This document shows positions 18,625 through 27,714 of a stretch of 64,000 bases of DNA, one piece after another. Position 1 is the first letter of the stretch. Every line of letters starts with the position of its first letter. The notes beneath the pieces were generated by a model. That model worked only from the letters and a program-made list of their open reading frames with translations. It did not search any database and was not told the origin of the DNA. The position numbers were made by a program, and so were the translations under genes. Location: positions 73,953 to 137,952 of the forward strand of contig NZ_POST01000001.1 in the NCBI RefSeq assembly GCF_002993965.1, written 5' to 3'. This DNA comes from Apilactobacillus timberlakei (GTDB lineage Bacteria > Bacillota > Bacilli > Lactobacillales > Lactobacillaceae).

Positions 18625-19023
18625 TTAATCTTCAAGCATACGCCAATTTCCTTCAGCTGCTTTAGAAATTTGATTGATAAAATGAAGAACTGAACTAGCA
18701 CGCTCTTCATCGTGTTCATTTAACTTGTTTAAACCTTTACCAGATGACATGGGTTGCCCTAATGAAAAATCATTTTCTTGTAAATGACCTTCTGCAAAAG
18801 CAATAACAGTTTCACCTGATTCAATCTTAGTAATAATAAAGAACATTGAAAAGTCATCGTTTTCTTTCATGTAAGCAGGCATTGCCCAAATATCTTCCGC
18901 AATTTGTTGCATTTCTTCATTCATGAAACGATAGTACTTATGATTAGCTTCTGTAACTGGTGCATTTAATACAAACATCATCTTACTAAAAGCAGGAGTT
19001 CCCATTTTAATATTGTCTTCCAT
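18625..19023 (-). CDS. Hypothetical protein, 132 aa
   Basis: Not recognised. A soluble protein without signal peptide or membrane segment. GAGGTG lies 6 bases before the ATG. It begins 12 bases after the DUF1003 gene and shares its terminator, so the three genes from the pseudouridine synthase on (20693 to 18625) form one operon. Confidence 0.75.
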   Translation of the reverse strand: MEDNIKMGTPAFSKMMFVLNAPVTEANHKYYRFMNEEMQQIAEDIWAMPAYMKENDDFSMFFIITKIESGETVIAFAEGHLQENDFSLGQPMSSGKGLNKLNEHDEERASSVLHFINQISKAAEGNWRMLED

Positions 19024-19035
19024 TATCTTTCACCT

Positions 19036-19800
19036 CTAGTTTTGTTTTTGTTGCTTTAATTGTTCTTTCAATTTTATATTTTCGTTTCTTAAATTAGTTA
19101 GTTCAGAACGAACTTCCCCTAAAATTTGTAACTGTAGTTTTTCAATTTCTAAATCATGGGGCATTTGATTTTGGGTTAAATGATCTAACTTCGCATGCAA
19201 AATACGCAATTCATGTTCGGATTTTAAGTTAACATGGAAATCATTTTCGGCATCTAAACGATCACGTTGTGCTGAACGATTTTGACTCATCATAATAATT
19301 GGTGCTTGAATAGCTGAAAAACAACTTAAAAACAGATTCAATAAAATATATGGATAAGGATCAAAATGAATTCCAAAGATTGCTAAACCATTCATAAGCA
19401 TCCATACTAACAGAATCGCTATAAAAATGAAAATAAAAGTCCAACTACCACCAAATTTAGCAACTGCATCAGATACTTTTTGCCCAAAAGTAGTACTTTG
19501 GCTAAGTGAAACGTTAACATCCGTGATTTCATAGTTATCATCTTTTAAAGCTTTAGTTAATTTACGATTGATTTTTTGACTTTGTCTTAAATCTGAATTG
19601 ATTAATGAATCTACGCGATTCATTCGATACTTTAATAAGTGATTAGCGCAAATAAAGCTATTCATTTTGGCTTTAGGATAATCTTGTTTAATTGCATTAG
19701 AAATAGGTTGAGCTAACTCTTTTAAGATTACACCCTCATCTCTTAGATATGTTTTGCCATCAACTAAACATTTTACTTGTTCTTGTGAATCTCTATTCAT
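19036..19800 (-). CDS. DUF1003 membrane protein
   Basis: A 254-residue protein with two membrane segments (about 122-142 and 152-172), the DUF1003 stretch DAVAKFGGSWTFI and the conserved QAPIIMMSQNRSAQRDR, and a C-terminal coiled coil (about 195-250). Family function is unknown; Mg transport and stress roles have been suggested for relatives. I start at ATG 19800, with GGAGG 8 bases upstream; the GTG at 19815 overlaps the stop codon of the gene before. Confidence 0.85.
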   Translation of the reverse strand: MNRDSQEQVKCLVDGKTYLRDEGVILKELAQPISNAIKQDYPKAKMNSFICANHLLKYRMNRVDSLINSDLRQSQKINRKLTKALKDDNYEITDVNVSLSQSTTFGQKVSDAVAKFGGSWTFIFIFIAILLVWMLMNGLAIFGIHFDPYPYILLNLFLSCFSAIQAPIIMMSQNRSAQRDRLDAENDFHVNLKSEHELRILHAKLDHLTQNQMPHDLEIEKLQLQILGEVRSELTNLRNENIKLKEQLKQQKQN

Positions 19801-19814
19801 TTTTCCATCCTCCA

Positions 19815-20693
19815 CTATAAAATTGCTTTCATATCGGCTGGTAAATCTAATTTAAATTCACGGTCGACATTTGATAAATCATCATGGAATTTTAAATAAT
19901 AAGCATGTAGTGCTTGGCGTTTGATTCCTCTATCCAAGGGTCCATTATATAATTGATCGCCTAGGAGTGGATGACCGAATGCAGTCATGTGAACTCTAAT
20001 TTGATGTGTCCTACCTGTATGCAATTTAATTTTTAACAGAGTAATATCTGAAACGCTTTGTTTAACCCAATATTCAGTAACCGCATTTTTACCATCAGCA
20101 ATCACTTCACGCCGGAAATTGTCGCCTACTCTGCCAATTGGTCGATTAATAATTGCATGCGAATTAGACAATACTCCATCAACAATCGCGTAATAATATT
20201 TTTCAATCTGATGTTTAGCCACTTGTTGGTTTGCCAAACTATTTGCTAAACGATTTTTGGCAACTAAAACTAAACCAGAAGTAAAACGGTCCAACCGTGT
20301 GATTAAATGTGGTTTTAAATCGTGACTGTCTATTTTTCTTAAGTAACCCTTAATACGATTCACTAATGTATCTTCACGATTTGAGGGCCCTGGGACACTA
20401 GTTAACCCCGCTGGTTTATTCACAACTAACCAATTATCATCTTCATATATAATATTAATTGGATGATCACTAAAAGCAACCTCGTCATCACTTCGTTCAT
20501 CAGGAAAAATAACTGTTAATTCGTCACCCGGTTTAACTTGAGCATCAAATGTAGTATCATCACGATTCAATAAAATATCACCATCATGTTTCAAATCGTT
20601 ATACATACGATGACTAACACCTTTTTTTACTAAAAATTGCTTAATTCCATATTCAATTTTATCATTATTTGCCCAAGTAAATTTCAAAGTCAC
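19815..20693 (-). CDS. RluD-family ribosomal pseudouridine synthase
   Basis: A 292-residue enzyme converting uridine to pseudouridine in RNA, most likely 23S rRNA. An N-terminal S4-like region precedes the catalytic domain with HLITRLDRFTSGLVL (catalytic Asp in RLDR, near 140) and HTGRTHQIRVHMTAFGHPLLGD (near 227). Which uridine is targeted cannot be told (RluA, RluC, RluD and YjbO types look alike). Start is GTG at 20693 or TTG at 20687; GGAGG spacing favours the TTG. Confidence 0.9.
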   Translation of the reverse strand: MTLKFTWANNDKIEYGIKQFLVKKGVSHRMYNDLKHDGDILLNRDDTTFDAQVKPGDELTVIFPDERSDDEVAFSDHPINIIYEDDNWLVVNKPAGLTSVPGPSNREDTLVNRIKGYLRKIDSHDLKPHLITRLDRFTSGLVLVAKNRLANSLANQQVAKHQIEKYYYAIVDGVLSNSHAIINRPIGRVGDNFRREVIADGKNAVTEYWVKQSVSDITLLKIKLHTGRTHQIRVHMTAFGHPLLGDQLYNGPLDRGIKRQALHAYYLKFHDDLSNVDREFKLDLPADMKAIL

Positions 20694-20782
20694 GTGCCTC
20701 CATTTTATTTTATATGTATGTTATATTAACATATTAATTAGAGAACCTGCTAAATTTCATAATTATAGAAAGAAGACATATA

Positions 20783-21418
20783 ATGTTAAATTATAACGAT
20801 CAAGAAAATTGGCCAAATAATTTTGGCAAAATGCAATCACCTATTAATTTATCAATTGATGACCAAAATAAATATGAAGAATTCTTGCCAATCAGTGTAG
20901 ATGAATTCTATCAATTAAATAATGAGATTGATGATGGGACTACTATTAGATTAACCGGAATGGGTAATGCTACCGTTTTCAATCGTGAATTTAGCTTTCA
21001 ACAAATTCATTTTCATACCCCTGCTGAACACACTGTGAATGGTAAAGTTGCACCTTTTGAAATTCATTTAGTTCACAAAAATAATATTGGACAAACCGTT
21101 GTAATTGCATTATTAGTACAAATTGGTAACGCTGATGCATCATTACAAGAAATTATTAATAGCTTTGTCCCTAATAAAGAAAATGATGTTTCAATTAATT
21201 TAACCGAGTGGATTCCTAACTTAGCCAATGGGTTTCATTATGCTGGATCACTTACTACTCCGCCACTAACAGAAAATGTAGAGTGGGTGGTTATCACCAA
21301 TAGTCAAATGACAGTTAGTCAAAATCAAGTTGATTGGTTCGCTAAAAAATTCGGTCATAATAATCGTAAATGCCAAGCAATTAATAATCGTAATGTTGAA
21401 TACTATGAAAACAAATAA
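20783..21418 (+). CDS. Alpha-class carbonic anhydrase without signal peptide
   Basis: A 211-residue zinc enzyme interconverting CO2 and bicarbonate. Zinc ligands are in HFHTPAEHTVNG (two His, near 74-76) and EIHLVH (third His, near 93); the opening residues include QSPINL, and LTTPPLTENVEWVV (near 155) holds the Thr gatekeeper. Most bacterial alpha enzymes are exported, but this one starts at the domain edge and has no signal peptide, suggesting a cytoplasmic enzyme supplying bicarbonate for carboxylations. Its ribosome site is weak (GAAAGAAG). Confidence 0.92.
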   Translation: MLNYNDQENWPNNFGKMQSPINLSIDDQNKYEEFLPISVDEFYQLNNEIDDGTTIRLTGMGNATVFNREFSFQQIHFHTPAEHTVNGKVAPFEIHLVHKNNIGQTVVIALLVQIGNADASLQEIINSFVPNKENDVSINLTEWIPNLANGFHYAGSLTTPPLTENVEWVVITNSQMTVSQNQVDWFAKKFGHNNRKCQAINNRNVEYYENK

Positions 21419-21458
21419 AAATACATCCCTAATTATTTGAATTAGGGATGTATTTTTT
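21418..21458. terminator. Bidirectional terminator
   Basis: A perfect 14-bp stem (21421-21434 / 21440-21453) between the converging carbonic anhydrase and UvrA-like genes, T run on the plus strand. Confidence 0.87.
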
Positions 21459-23982
21459 ATAAATTAAACTTTTTAAAATGCTTAGCTAAATATTGTAAAG
21501 TTAGGCTATCCGGCTTTTTAATTAATTCATTAGGTTTACCTGAAGCCATAATTTTACCACCGAAGTTACCACCTTTAGGTCCTAAATCAATCATATAATC
21601 AGCATTTGTCATTAAGTCTAAATCATGCGTAATTAGAATAATTGTTGCACCTTTTTGTTTTAATTGATTAACTACACCAATTAAGGTTTGGACATCAATT
21701 GGATGCAATCCTACTGATGGTTCATCAAAAACAAACATCGTATCACTTTGATTATTGCTTAAATGTTTAACCAATTTTAAACGTTGAGCTTCACCACCAG
21801 ATAAACTAGGTGTACTTTCTCCTAAATGTAAATAATTCAAACCAATTTCATCAAGAATTTGTAATTGCCTTTCGATTGATGGGACACTTTTGAAGATTGG
21901 TAACGCATCCTTAACCGATAATTTTAATAAATCGACAATACTATATCCATGCCATTTTATTTCTTGAATATTAGGATTAAAACGATTGCCATGACAAGTA
22001 GGACAAACTTCTTCAATGTCTGGTAAATATTGCACATCCAAATGAATATTCCCTAAGCCACCACAAGTGGGACAAGCTCCTTGCTTATTGTTATAAGAGA
22101 ATGCACCAATTCCATAATGTTTATCTTTAGCCGCTGGTAATCGGGCAAACATGTGTCGCAAATGATCCATAATGGTAGTGTAAGTAGCTAAAGTTGATCG
22201 TTCGTTTTTACCAACAGGTTTGGCATCAACACTAACGATATTTTTTATTCCAGTCGTTAAATTAGCTACTTGTTTAGGTAATTTAGCATGCTGATATTCA
22301 CGAATGGCTGGCACTAAACTATTTAAAATCAAGCTAGTTTTCCCAGCACCAGAGAAACCAGTTACTGCAGTAATTTGACCACTCGGAATAGTTGATTCTA
22401 CATTATGCAAATTATAATAATCATTTATTTGGATACTTGTATCTGCACAATCAACATTTGCTGGTACTTTAGCATGCATGATATCAGCTTTACCATCAAT
22501 AAATTGCCCAATCAGCGATTTTTGGTTATGCGTTAACTGTTTAGGTGTACCTTGTGCAATCACATTTCCACCTTCATCACCTGATCCAGGACCAATCTCA
22601 ATCACCCAGTCAGCAGCACTAATAATATTCACTTCATGATCAACGACTACTAATGAATTACCTTGCGCAATTAAAACACGAAAAATATGAATCAAACCCT
22701 TAATGTTATCGGGATGTAATCCCACTGAAGGTTCATCTAATACATATAAAACGCCAGTTGTTTCTGTTCGTAAAGTTTTGGCTAATTGAATTCTTTGTAA
22801 TTCACCAGTTGATAAAGTATTTCCACTTCTAGAAAGGGTTAAGTAATCTAATCCTAGTTCTAGTAATGGACTTAAATTATCATCTAAATTTTCAAATAAG
22901 ATATCAGCCATATGTTGCATATTATCCGGTAATGATTGCTTAGTTGATTTTTGCCAATGCTCTAATTCACCCAGTGTTAAATCAGAAACTTCAGCAATAT
23001 TTTTACCAGCAACTAATTGATTTAATAAAGATGGATTCAAACGTGATCCATGACAAACTGGACAAGTTGAAAAATGAAAAAATTTACTAATACGATTAAC
23101 TGCTCGTGAGCTTTTAGCCTTTTTCATTGACTCATATACTGATTCATATGCATTTTCATATAATGCATTATCAGTGTGAAATACACGTCCAGTTGATGTA
23201 TGAAAATCAACTGGATATTGTTTCTTTTCACCATGTAGCACAATCTGCTTTTCTTTATCGGTTAAATTTTTATAAGGTACATTTGTACGAACCCCTAATG
23301 ATTTAGCAATTGAGGACATAAAGTTACGACCCGGTAAATGCCATGGTGCAATCGCACCATCATCAATCGATTCGTTTTCATCTTCAATGATTGTATCAGG
23401 ATCTAATGCACTAACTTGACCAGTCCCTTCACATTTAGGACAAGCACCACCAGCATTAAATGCAAAATCTTCTGCTGATTTAGCCATAAATTGAACCCCA
23501 CAAGTAGGACATTTAATCATCCCCATGCCACTTTGACCATCGTTAGGTAAATCCATTGATTGTGCAATCTTTAAACTAGGTTTAACCCGATGACCATTAG
23601 GACAAACAGGTGAGCCTAAACGCGAAAAAATTAATCTTACTATATTAAAAATTTCACTCATTGATCCGACTGTTGAGCGTTCTGAAGGTACATTGGGACG
23701 CTGCTTTAAAGCAATTGCAGATGGAATATGGCGAACTTCACGAACATTAGTATGTGCACTTTGCCCAATTCGTCTTCTTGTATATGTAGATAATGCTTCT
23801 AAATATCTTCTAGAACCTTCAGCATATAAAATCCCCATTGCAAGTGAACTCTTTCCAGAACCAGATGGACCAGAGATGGCAACAAATTGATTTAATGGAA
23901 TATCAACATTAATATTTTTTAAATTATGCACATTGCCACCACGCACTTCAATTTGGGTAGGTAAATAATTTTTATTATCCAT
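21457..23982 (-). CDS. UvrA-like excinuclease ATPase paralogue
   Basis: An 841-residue twin ABC ATPase of the UvrA family. Two Walker A motifs (GPSGSGKSSLAMG near 38; GFSGAGKTSLILN near 540), two signature motifs (STGELQR; SLSGGEAQRLKL) and zinc-finger CxxC pairs (CPKCEGTG; CPTCGG; CPTCHG). It is about 100 residues shorter than housekeeping UvrA (about 940-960), as in UvrA2-type paralogues lacking the UvrB-binding region; such proteins are linked to DNA damage or drug tolerance. Start ATG 23982 has AAAGGA upstream; GTG at 24000 is less likely. Confidence 0.87.
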   Translation of the reverse strand: MDNKNYLPTQIEVRGGNVHNLKNINVDIPLNQFVAISGPSGSGKSSLAMGILYAEGSRRYLEALSTYTRRRIGQSAHTNVREVRHIPSAIALKQRPNVPSERSTVGSMSEIFNIVRLIFSRLGSPVCPNGHRVKPSLKIAQSMDLPNDGQSGMGMIKCPTCGVQFMAKSAEDFAFNAGGACPKCEGTGQVSALDPDTIIEDENESIDDGAIAPWHLPGRNFMSSIAKSLGVRTNVPYKNLTDKEKQIVLHGEKKQYPVDFHTSTGRVFHTDNALYENAYESVYESMKKAKSSRAVNRISKFFHFSTCPVCHGSRLNPSLLNQLVAGKNIAEVSDLTLGELEHWQKSTKQSLPDNMQHMADILFENLDDNLSPLLELGLDYLTLSRSGNTLSTGELQRIQLAKTLRTETTGVLYVLDEPSVGLHPDNIKGLIHIFRVLIAQGNSLVVVDHEVNIISAADWVIEIGPGSGDEGGNVIAQGTPKQLTHNQKSLIGQFIDGKADIMHAKVPANVDCADTSIQINDYYNLHNVESTIPSGQITAVTGFSGAGKTSLILNSLVPAIREYQHAKLPKQVANLTTGIKNIVSVDAKPVGKNERSTLATYTTIMDHLRHMFARLPAAKDKHYGIGAFSYNNKQGACPTCGGLGNIHLDVQYLPDIEEVCPTCHGNRFNPNIQEIKWHGYSIVDLLKLSVKDALPIFKSVPSIERQLQILDEIGLNYLHLGESTPSLSGGEAQRLKLVKHLSNNQSDTMFVFDEPSVGLHPIDVQTLIGVVNQLKQKGATIILITHDLDLMTNADYMIDLGPKGGNFGGKIMASGKPNELIKKPDSLTLQYLAKHFKKFNL

Positions 23983-24012
23983 TATAATTTTTCCTTTCAC
24001 TAGATTTATGCT

Positions 24013-24043
24013 AAAAAAGTGCTGATTAATATGTCAGCACTTT
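24013..24043 (-). terminator. Terminator of the 24046-24399 gene
   Basis: Stem aaagtgctga (24016-24025) / tcagcacttt (24034-24043) with six T on the minus strand. Confidence 0.82.
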
Positions 24044-24045
24044 AA

Positions 24046-24399
24046 CTATTTTTTATCGATTTGTTCTAATAAATCATTAATTTGTTTGATATCTTCTTTA
24101 GAAAGATGATCATGATCATCTAAAATTTCATAAATTTGTTGACCAGAATCAATAATATCTTCCAAACGAGAATCCAAGTTGTTAAATAGTACATTAGTCA
24201 ACATTGAACGTAAATGTGAAACCCCATCTTTATCGCCTTGAATGGCTCTTTCAGTCATTTTCTTAATAACGATTTTTACATTACGACGTTTTAACTTCTT
24301 TTCTTTATGACTATTATAATATGGTAAAAGAAGTGCCACAATAACTGATAGGGATTCAGCTATAGCGGCAACCCATTCAGCTAATTCTCCACTATGCAT
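24046..24399 (-). CDS. Small membrane-anchored hypothetical protein
   Basis: Not recognised. About 117 residues: one N-terminal membrane segment (about 10-28, AESLSVIVALLLPYY), then a very basic patch (KEKKLKRRNVKIVIKK) and an acidic helical C-terminus. I start at the ATG at 24399; an earlier in-frame ATG at 24411 overlaps the GGAG site. Single gene with its own terminator. Confidence 0.7.
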   Translation of the reverse strand: MHSGELAEWVAAIAESLSVIVALLLPYYNSHKEKKLKRRNVKIVIKKMTERAIQGDKDGVSHLRSMLTNVLFNNLDSRLEDIIDSGQQIYEILDDHDHLSKEDIKQINDLLEQIDKK

Positions 24400-24434
24400 A
24401 TGTAAACTCATCTCCTATAAACATTGTATCAGAC

Positions 24435-24464
24435 AAAAAGCATTGCCCAAAGGACAATGCTTTT
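24435..24464 (-). terminator. Terminator (repeat family) of the secreted-protein gene
   Basis: Stem aaaagcattg (24436-24445) / caatgctttt (24455-24464) with T run on the minus strand. Nearly the same hairpin recurs at 26953 and 28695. Confidence 0.8.
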
Positions 24465-24491
24465 AATCAAACATTGCTTTAATTAAGTTAA

Positions 24492-25502
24492 TTAATATCC
24501 ATCAATTTGCCAATCAAACTGGTCTTTTTTACTAATAGAATGATACCTATTTCCATAGTCCTTATATCCTAATGCTCCAACCCAATGTAATATTTTATTT
24601 TTAGGGAATTTAGCATCATGATTGATTACAACTTTTTTATCTAAGCTATTTTCAGAAGCAGAATATAATGACAAAGCATTTCCATTTTTATCTATATGTG
24701 TATTATATTTTTCAAAAACCGTCCGCTTAAAAAATAATACTTTTACTTTCTTGGGAACATAATAGACATGATTATTAATCTTTATCATAAAAATATTCGA
24801 ATTATATTTTTTGATTTTCCATTTACTGGCATTAATAAATCCTAAGCTTTTTTTATTTTTGGTTTTATTTGAATAGATATAGCTATCTGCATTTTTATAA
24901 CGTGCATCATCATGATTTAATTTGTATATACTTTTATAAACGGGAATATTCATATTATACCAATCATAATCACCATCATCATAAGCTTCAACATGTAATG
25001 ACTTATATGCAAAATCTGGATTAATGTATCCAGTTTCCCATTTTTTTGTCGAAAATTTATCAGATGAAACTTGGTTAGTTGGCTCTAATTTAACTGGTGA
25101 TGGATCAGTTAAATCTTTTATCACAAGATTAACTAAATCTGCATAATTATTTACTTTTTGTTTCAAAACATCAGAATGATTAAAATCAATTTCATTTAAA
25201 ATGGATTGGGAACGACTTTGCGTAAATTTAAAATGATTCAGGTAGTTTAAAACTTCATCTAGTTTATTATTAACAACTTGTTTTTCTTGATTATAAATAC
25301 TCTTGTTATTAGCATAAAAGAAATCATATAGTTCATTAATATTAGATGCTGGATTTTTATATTTCTTAACATCTTGATTAATAGATACACTGTTTAAAAG
25401 TGATATCTGAGTATTAGAAGCATCAGAATTAATATATGAAATACTAAATAAAGGTATTATTACTCCAATTATTATAAGTAATTTAATAAAATTATTTTTC
25501 AA
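24492..25502 (-). CDS. Secreted hypothetical protein, 336 aa
   Basis: Not recognised. It begins with a typical Sec signal: positive KNN then a hydrophobic stretch (LLIIIGVIIPLFSISYI, about 8-25). The mature part is lysine, asparagine and tyrosine rich, with a C-terminal region like those of lactobacillus surface proteins, but no anchor motif is seen. TTG start with AGGAG 8 bases upstream. It follows the flavoprotein gene by 12 bases and may be co-transcribed. Very A/T-rich. Confidence 0.75.
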   Translation of the reverse strand: MKNNFIKLLIIIGVIIPLFSISYINSDASNTQISLLNSVSINQDVKKYKNPASNINELYDFFYANNKSIYNQEKQVVNNKLDEVLNYLNHFKFTQSRSQSILNEIDFNHSDVLKQKVNNYADLVNLVIKDLTDPSPVKLEPTNQVSSDKFSTKKWETGYINPDFAYKSLHVEAYDDGDYDWYNMNIPVYKSIYKLNHDDARYKNADSYIYSNKTKNKKSLGFINASKWKIKKYNSNIFMIKINNHVYYVPKKVKVLFFKRTVFEKYNTHIDKNGNALSLYSASENSLDKKVVINHDAKFPKNKILHWVGALGYKDYGNRYHSISKKDQFDWQIDGY

Positions 25503-25514
25503 AATAAGCTCCTT

Positions 25515-26909
25515 TTATTTATCTTCAATATATTTAAATACTTGTTGGCCTGCTTGACGACCAAAGATAACGGTTTCAGCAATAGAGTTACCACCAATTC
25601 GATTATCGCCATGTAAGCCACCAGCAACTTCACCACCAGCGAATAATCCCTGCACTAGTTGATTATCTGCATTTAGAACTTGAGTTTTAGCATTCACTTT
25701 AATGCCACCCATTGTATAATGAACCGCTGGTGCAATATGAATAGCAAAATAAGGCCCTGCACTGATATCGCGATCCATTCCAGTTGTACGATTAAATTCA
25801 GCATCATGTTTAACATTCACTGCTTGATTCCATTTATCCAAAGTGGATATTAATTCATCAGCATCCACATTAACGTTTTTAGCTAAATCACTAATGGAAT
25901 CACCATGAATAACTAAACCGATGGAATCATAAAAATTAATCGCACCAACATGATTACGAATACCTTGATTTAAAATCAAATATGCTGATTTTTCAGGTAA
26001 TTGATTAATTGCAGCTGTAACATTCTTACGAGTATCTAATTCGTTCACAAAGCGATGACCCTTTTGATCAACTAAAATTGCGCCTTCGCCACGAACGGCC
26101 TCTCCAATTAAGAAAGCATGATCATTATCTTGTTGAACAGTCGGATGAACTTGAATTTTATCCATGTCCACTAATCCAGCTCCAGCATCAGTAGCTAATT
26201 TTAAACCATCGCCAGTTGCTCCAGGCTGATTAGTAGTTCGATAATGAGTTAAATCACTACGATATTTACCAATGATTTCTTTACTAGCGCCAAAACCACC
26301 AGTTGCTAAAACAATCGCCTTAGCATGAATATCTTTCCTAGTGCCATCTGATAACTTAACGTGAACGCCAGTTACTTCATTATTAACTTTTAAAATTTTA
26401 TCCACATCAATATTATTAAAAACTGGAATCTCATCTTTTTCAATAATTTTAAGAAAATTAGTAACTAGAAATGCTCCAATGGGTGCCCCAGAGCTAGGAC
26501 GATGAGTCCTTTTAGTATGCATGCCACCAGTAATTGTTAAATCATCTAAATCGATTCCATGATCAGCTAACCAATCGACAGACAATGATGAATGACTAGT
26601 AAAATAATCTAACATCTCAGGATTGTTCTGCTTATCACCACCAATAAAGGTGTCATTATAAAACGCTTTAAAACTATCAATAATATGATGTTTTAATTGT
26701 GTTTCTGTTTCAGCAGCATTCATCCCAGAAGATGCACGAGTTGAATTACCACCTAGTTTATCCATTTTTTCTAAAATAACTGGTTTTAAGCCTAATTCAT
26801 AGGCTTGAATCGCAGTAACTAATCCCGTTGAACCTGAACCAACGATTATTACATCATAGTCAGCTTTTAATTTATCAACATTAGTTGGTTGAAATACATA
26901 CTTACCCAT
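25515..26909 (-). CDS. Flavocytochrome c / fumarate reductase-like FAD-dependent oxidoreductase
   Basis: A 464-residue soluble flavoprotein of the succinate dehydrogenase/fumarate reductase flavoprotein family. The FAD site IIVGSGSTGLVTAIQA (near 20) and LGGNSTRASSG (near 51), and the C-terminal GGEVAGGLHGDNRIGGNSIAE (cut here for length, near 425) are characteristic. No signal peptide, heme domain or FMN domain, so it is the bare catalytic unit and needs a separate electron donor. Reduction of fumarate or a similar enoate as an electron sink is likely. GGAG precedes the ATG. Confidence 0.88.
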   Translation of the reverse strand: MGKYVFQPTNVDKLKADYDVIIVGSGSTGLVTAIQAYELGLKPVILEKMDKLGGNSTRASSGMNAAETETQLKHHIIDSFKAFYNDTFIGGDKQNNPEMLDYFTSHSSLSVDWLADHGIDLDDLTITGGMHTKRTHRPSSGAPIGAFLVTNFLKIIEKDEIPVFNNIDVDKILKVNNEVTGVHVKLSDGTRKDIHAKAIVLATGGFGASKEIIGKYRSDLTHYRTTNQPGATGDGLKLATDAGAGLVDMDKIQVHPTVQQDNDHAFLIGEAVRGEGAILVDQKGHRFVNELDTRKNVTAAINQLPEKSAYLILNQGIRNHVGAINFYDSIGLVIHGDSISDLAKNVNVDADELISTLDKWNQAVNVKHDAEFNRTTGMDRDISAGPYFAIHIAPAVHYTMGGIKVNAKTQVLNADNQLVQGLFAGGEVAGGLHGDNRIGGNSIAETVIFGRQAGQQVFKYIEDK

Positions 26910-26952
26910 TTTTCACACTCCAAACTTTAAATTAATATGTTTATTTTAGTAC

Positions 26953-26982
26953 AAAAAAAGCATTGTCTAAAGAACAATGCTT
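26953..26982 (-). terminator. Terminator (repeat family) of the DUF1275 gene
   Basis: Perfect stem aagcattgt (26958-26966) / acaatgctt (26974-26982) with seven T on the minus strand. Confidence 0.83.
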
Positions 26983-26988
26983 AAGCTA

Positions 26989-27639
26989 TTAATTTTTATT
27001 AGTAATCAATAAAACACTAAATATAATTAGTACGTTCAAGAAAATAGCATATTTATCAAAAACATTTGTTAATAGTCCCATAATTAAAGAACCTAAGATA
27101 AAACAAAATAGAACTAAACATGTATCAATCGCAATCCGTCTTGATTTAACATTTTTAAATCGCAAAAACGAATAAAAGTTATCTAATAACTTTCTTAAGT
27201 TACCAGTCATCATCAATGGATTAAATGGATTGCCATTCATCAATTTAAATTCTTGAAATTGAGCTGCAGCTGCAATCGCTAGTAAACCTACAATAAAAAT
27301 GTCAGAAAGTATATTTGCTAAAATCCCTACGATAATTAATAAAATTACATCAATAATTAAAATAATCCTTTTAATATTACGTTCTTTATATCGACTAGCC
27401 TGTAAATGCTTAATAAAAACGACTCCTAAAGCAAACATTAAAATTGAAAATAAGTATCGCAAAGATTTGAAACCTGCTAATTTACTTAAACTCATGCCTA
27501 GTAAAATAAAATTTCCGGTTTGTAAACCAACAAAGACTTGTCCATGTTGCAAAAAAGTATACGCATCAATAGCCCCAGAATTCATTGCCAACAATAAACC
27601 CACTAATGGTGACTCATAGATATTCTTATTAATATTCAC
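26989..27639 (-). CDS. YoaK/DUF1275 family membrane protein
   Basis: A 216-residue protein with about six membrane segments. The family marks are ESPLVGLLLAMNSGAIDAYTF and GQVFVGLQTGNFILLG (near 35-50) and MNGNPFNPLMMTGNLR (near 133). Function of the family is unknown. The likely GTG start at 27639 has AGGAG very close (3 bases), which is tight but no better start is in frame. Confidence 0.85.
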   Translation of the reverse strand: MNINKNIYESPLVGLLLAMNSGAIDAYTFLQHGQVFVGLQTGNFILLGMSLSKLAGFKSLRYLFSILMFALGVVFIKHLQASRYKERNIKRIILIIDVILLIIVGILANILSDIFIVGLLAIAAAAQFQEFKLMNGNPFNPLMMTGNLRKLLDNFYSFLRFKNVKSRRIAIDTCLVLFCFILGSLIMGLLTNVFDKYAIFLNVLIIFSVLLITNKN

Positions 27640-27714
27640 ATACTCCTTTTTTAAATAAAATTATCATTATTATCATAATATATAAATATTAATAAAAATA
27701 CTAAATCATATTAT

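Noticed and set aside
18513-18719. Minus-strand 68-residue frame overlapping the 18625 gene
   Set aside because: It crosses the terminator at 18591-18618 and overlaps a better-supported gene in another frame.
27652-27714. Terminator between the DUF2971 and DUF1275 genes
   Set aside because: Only A/T-rich sequence with weak ATTATCATTAT-type repeats; no stem followed by T.
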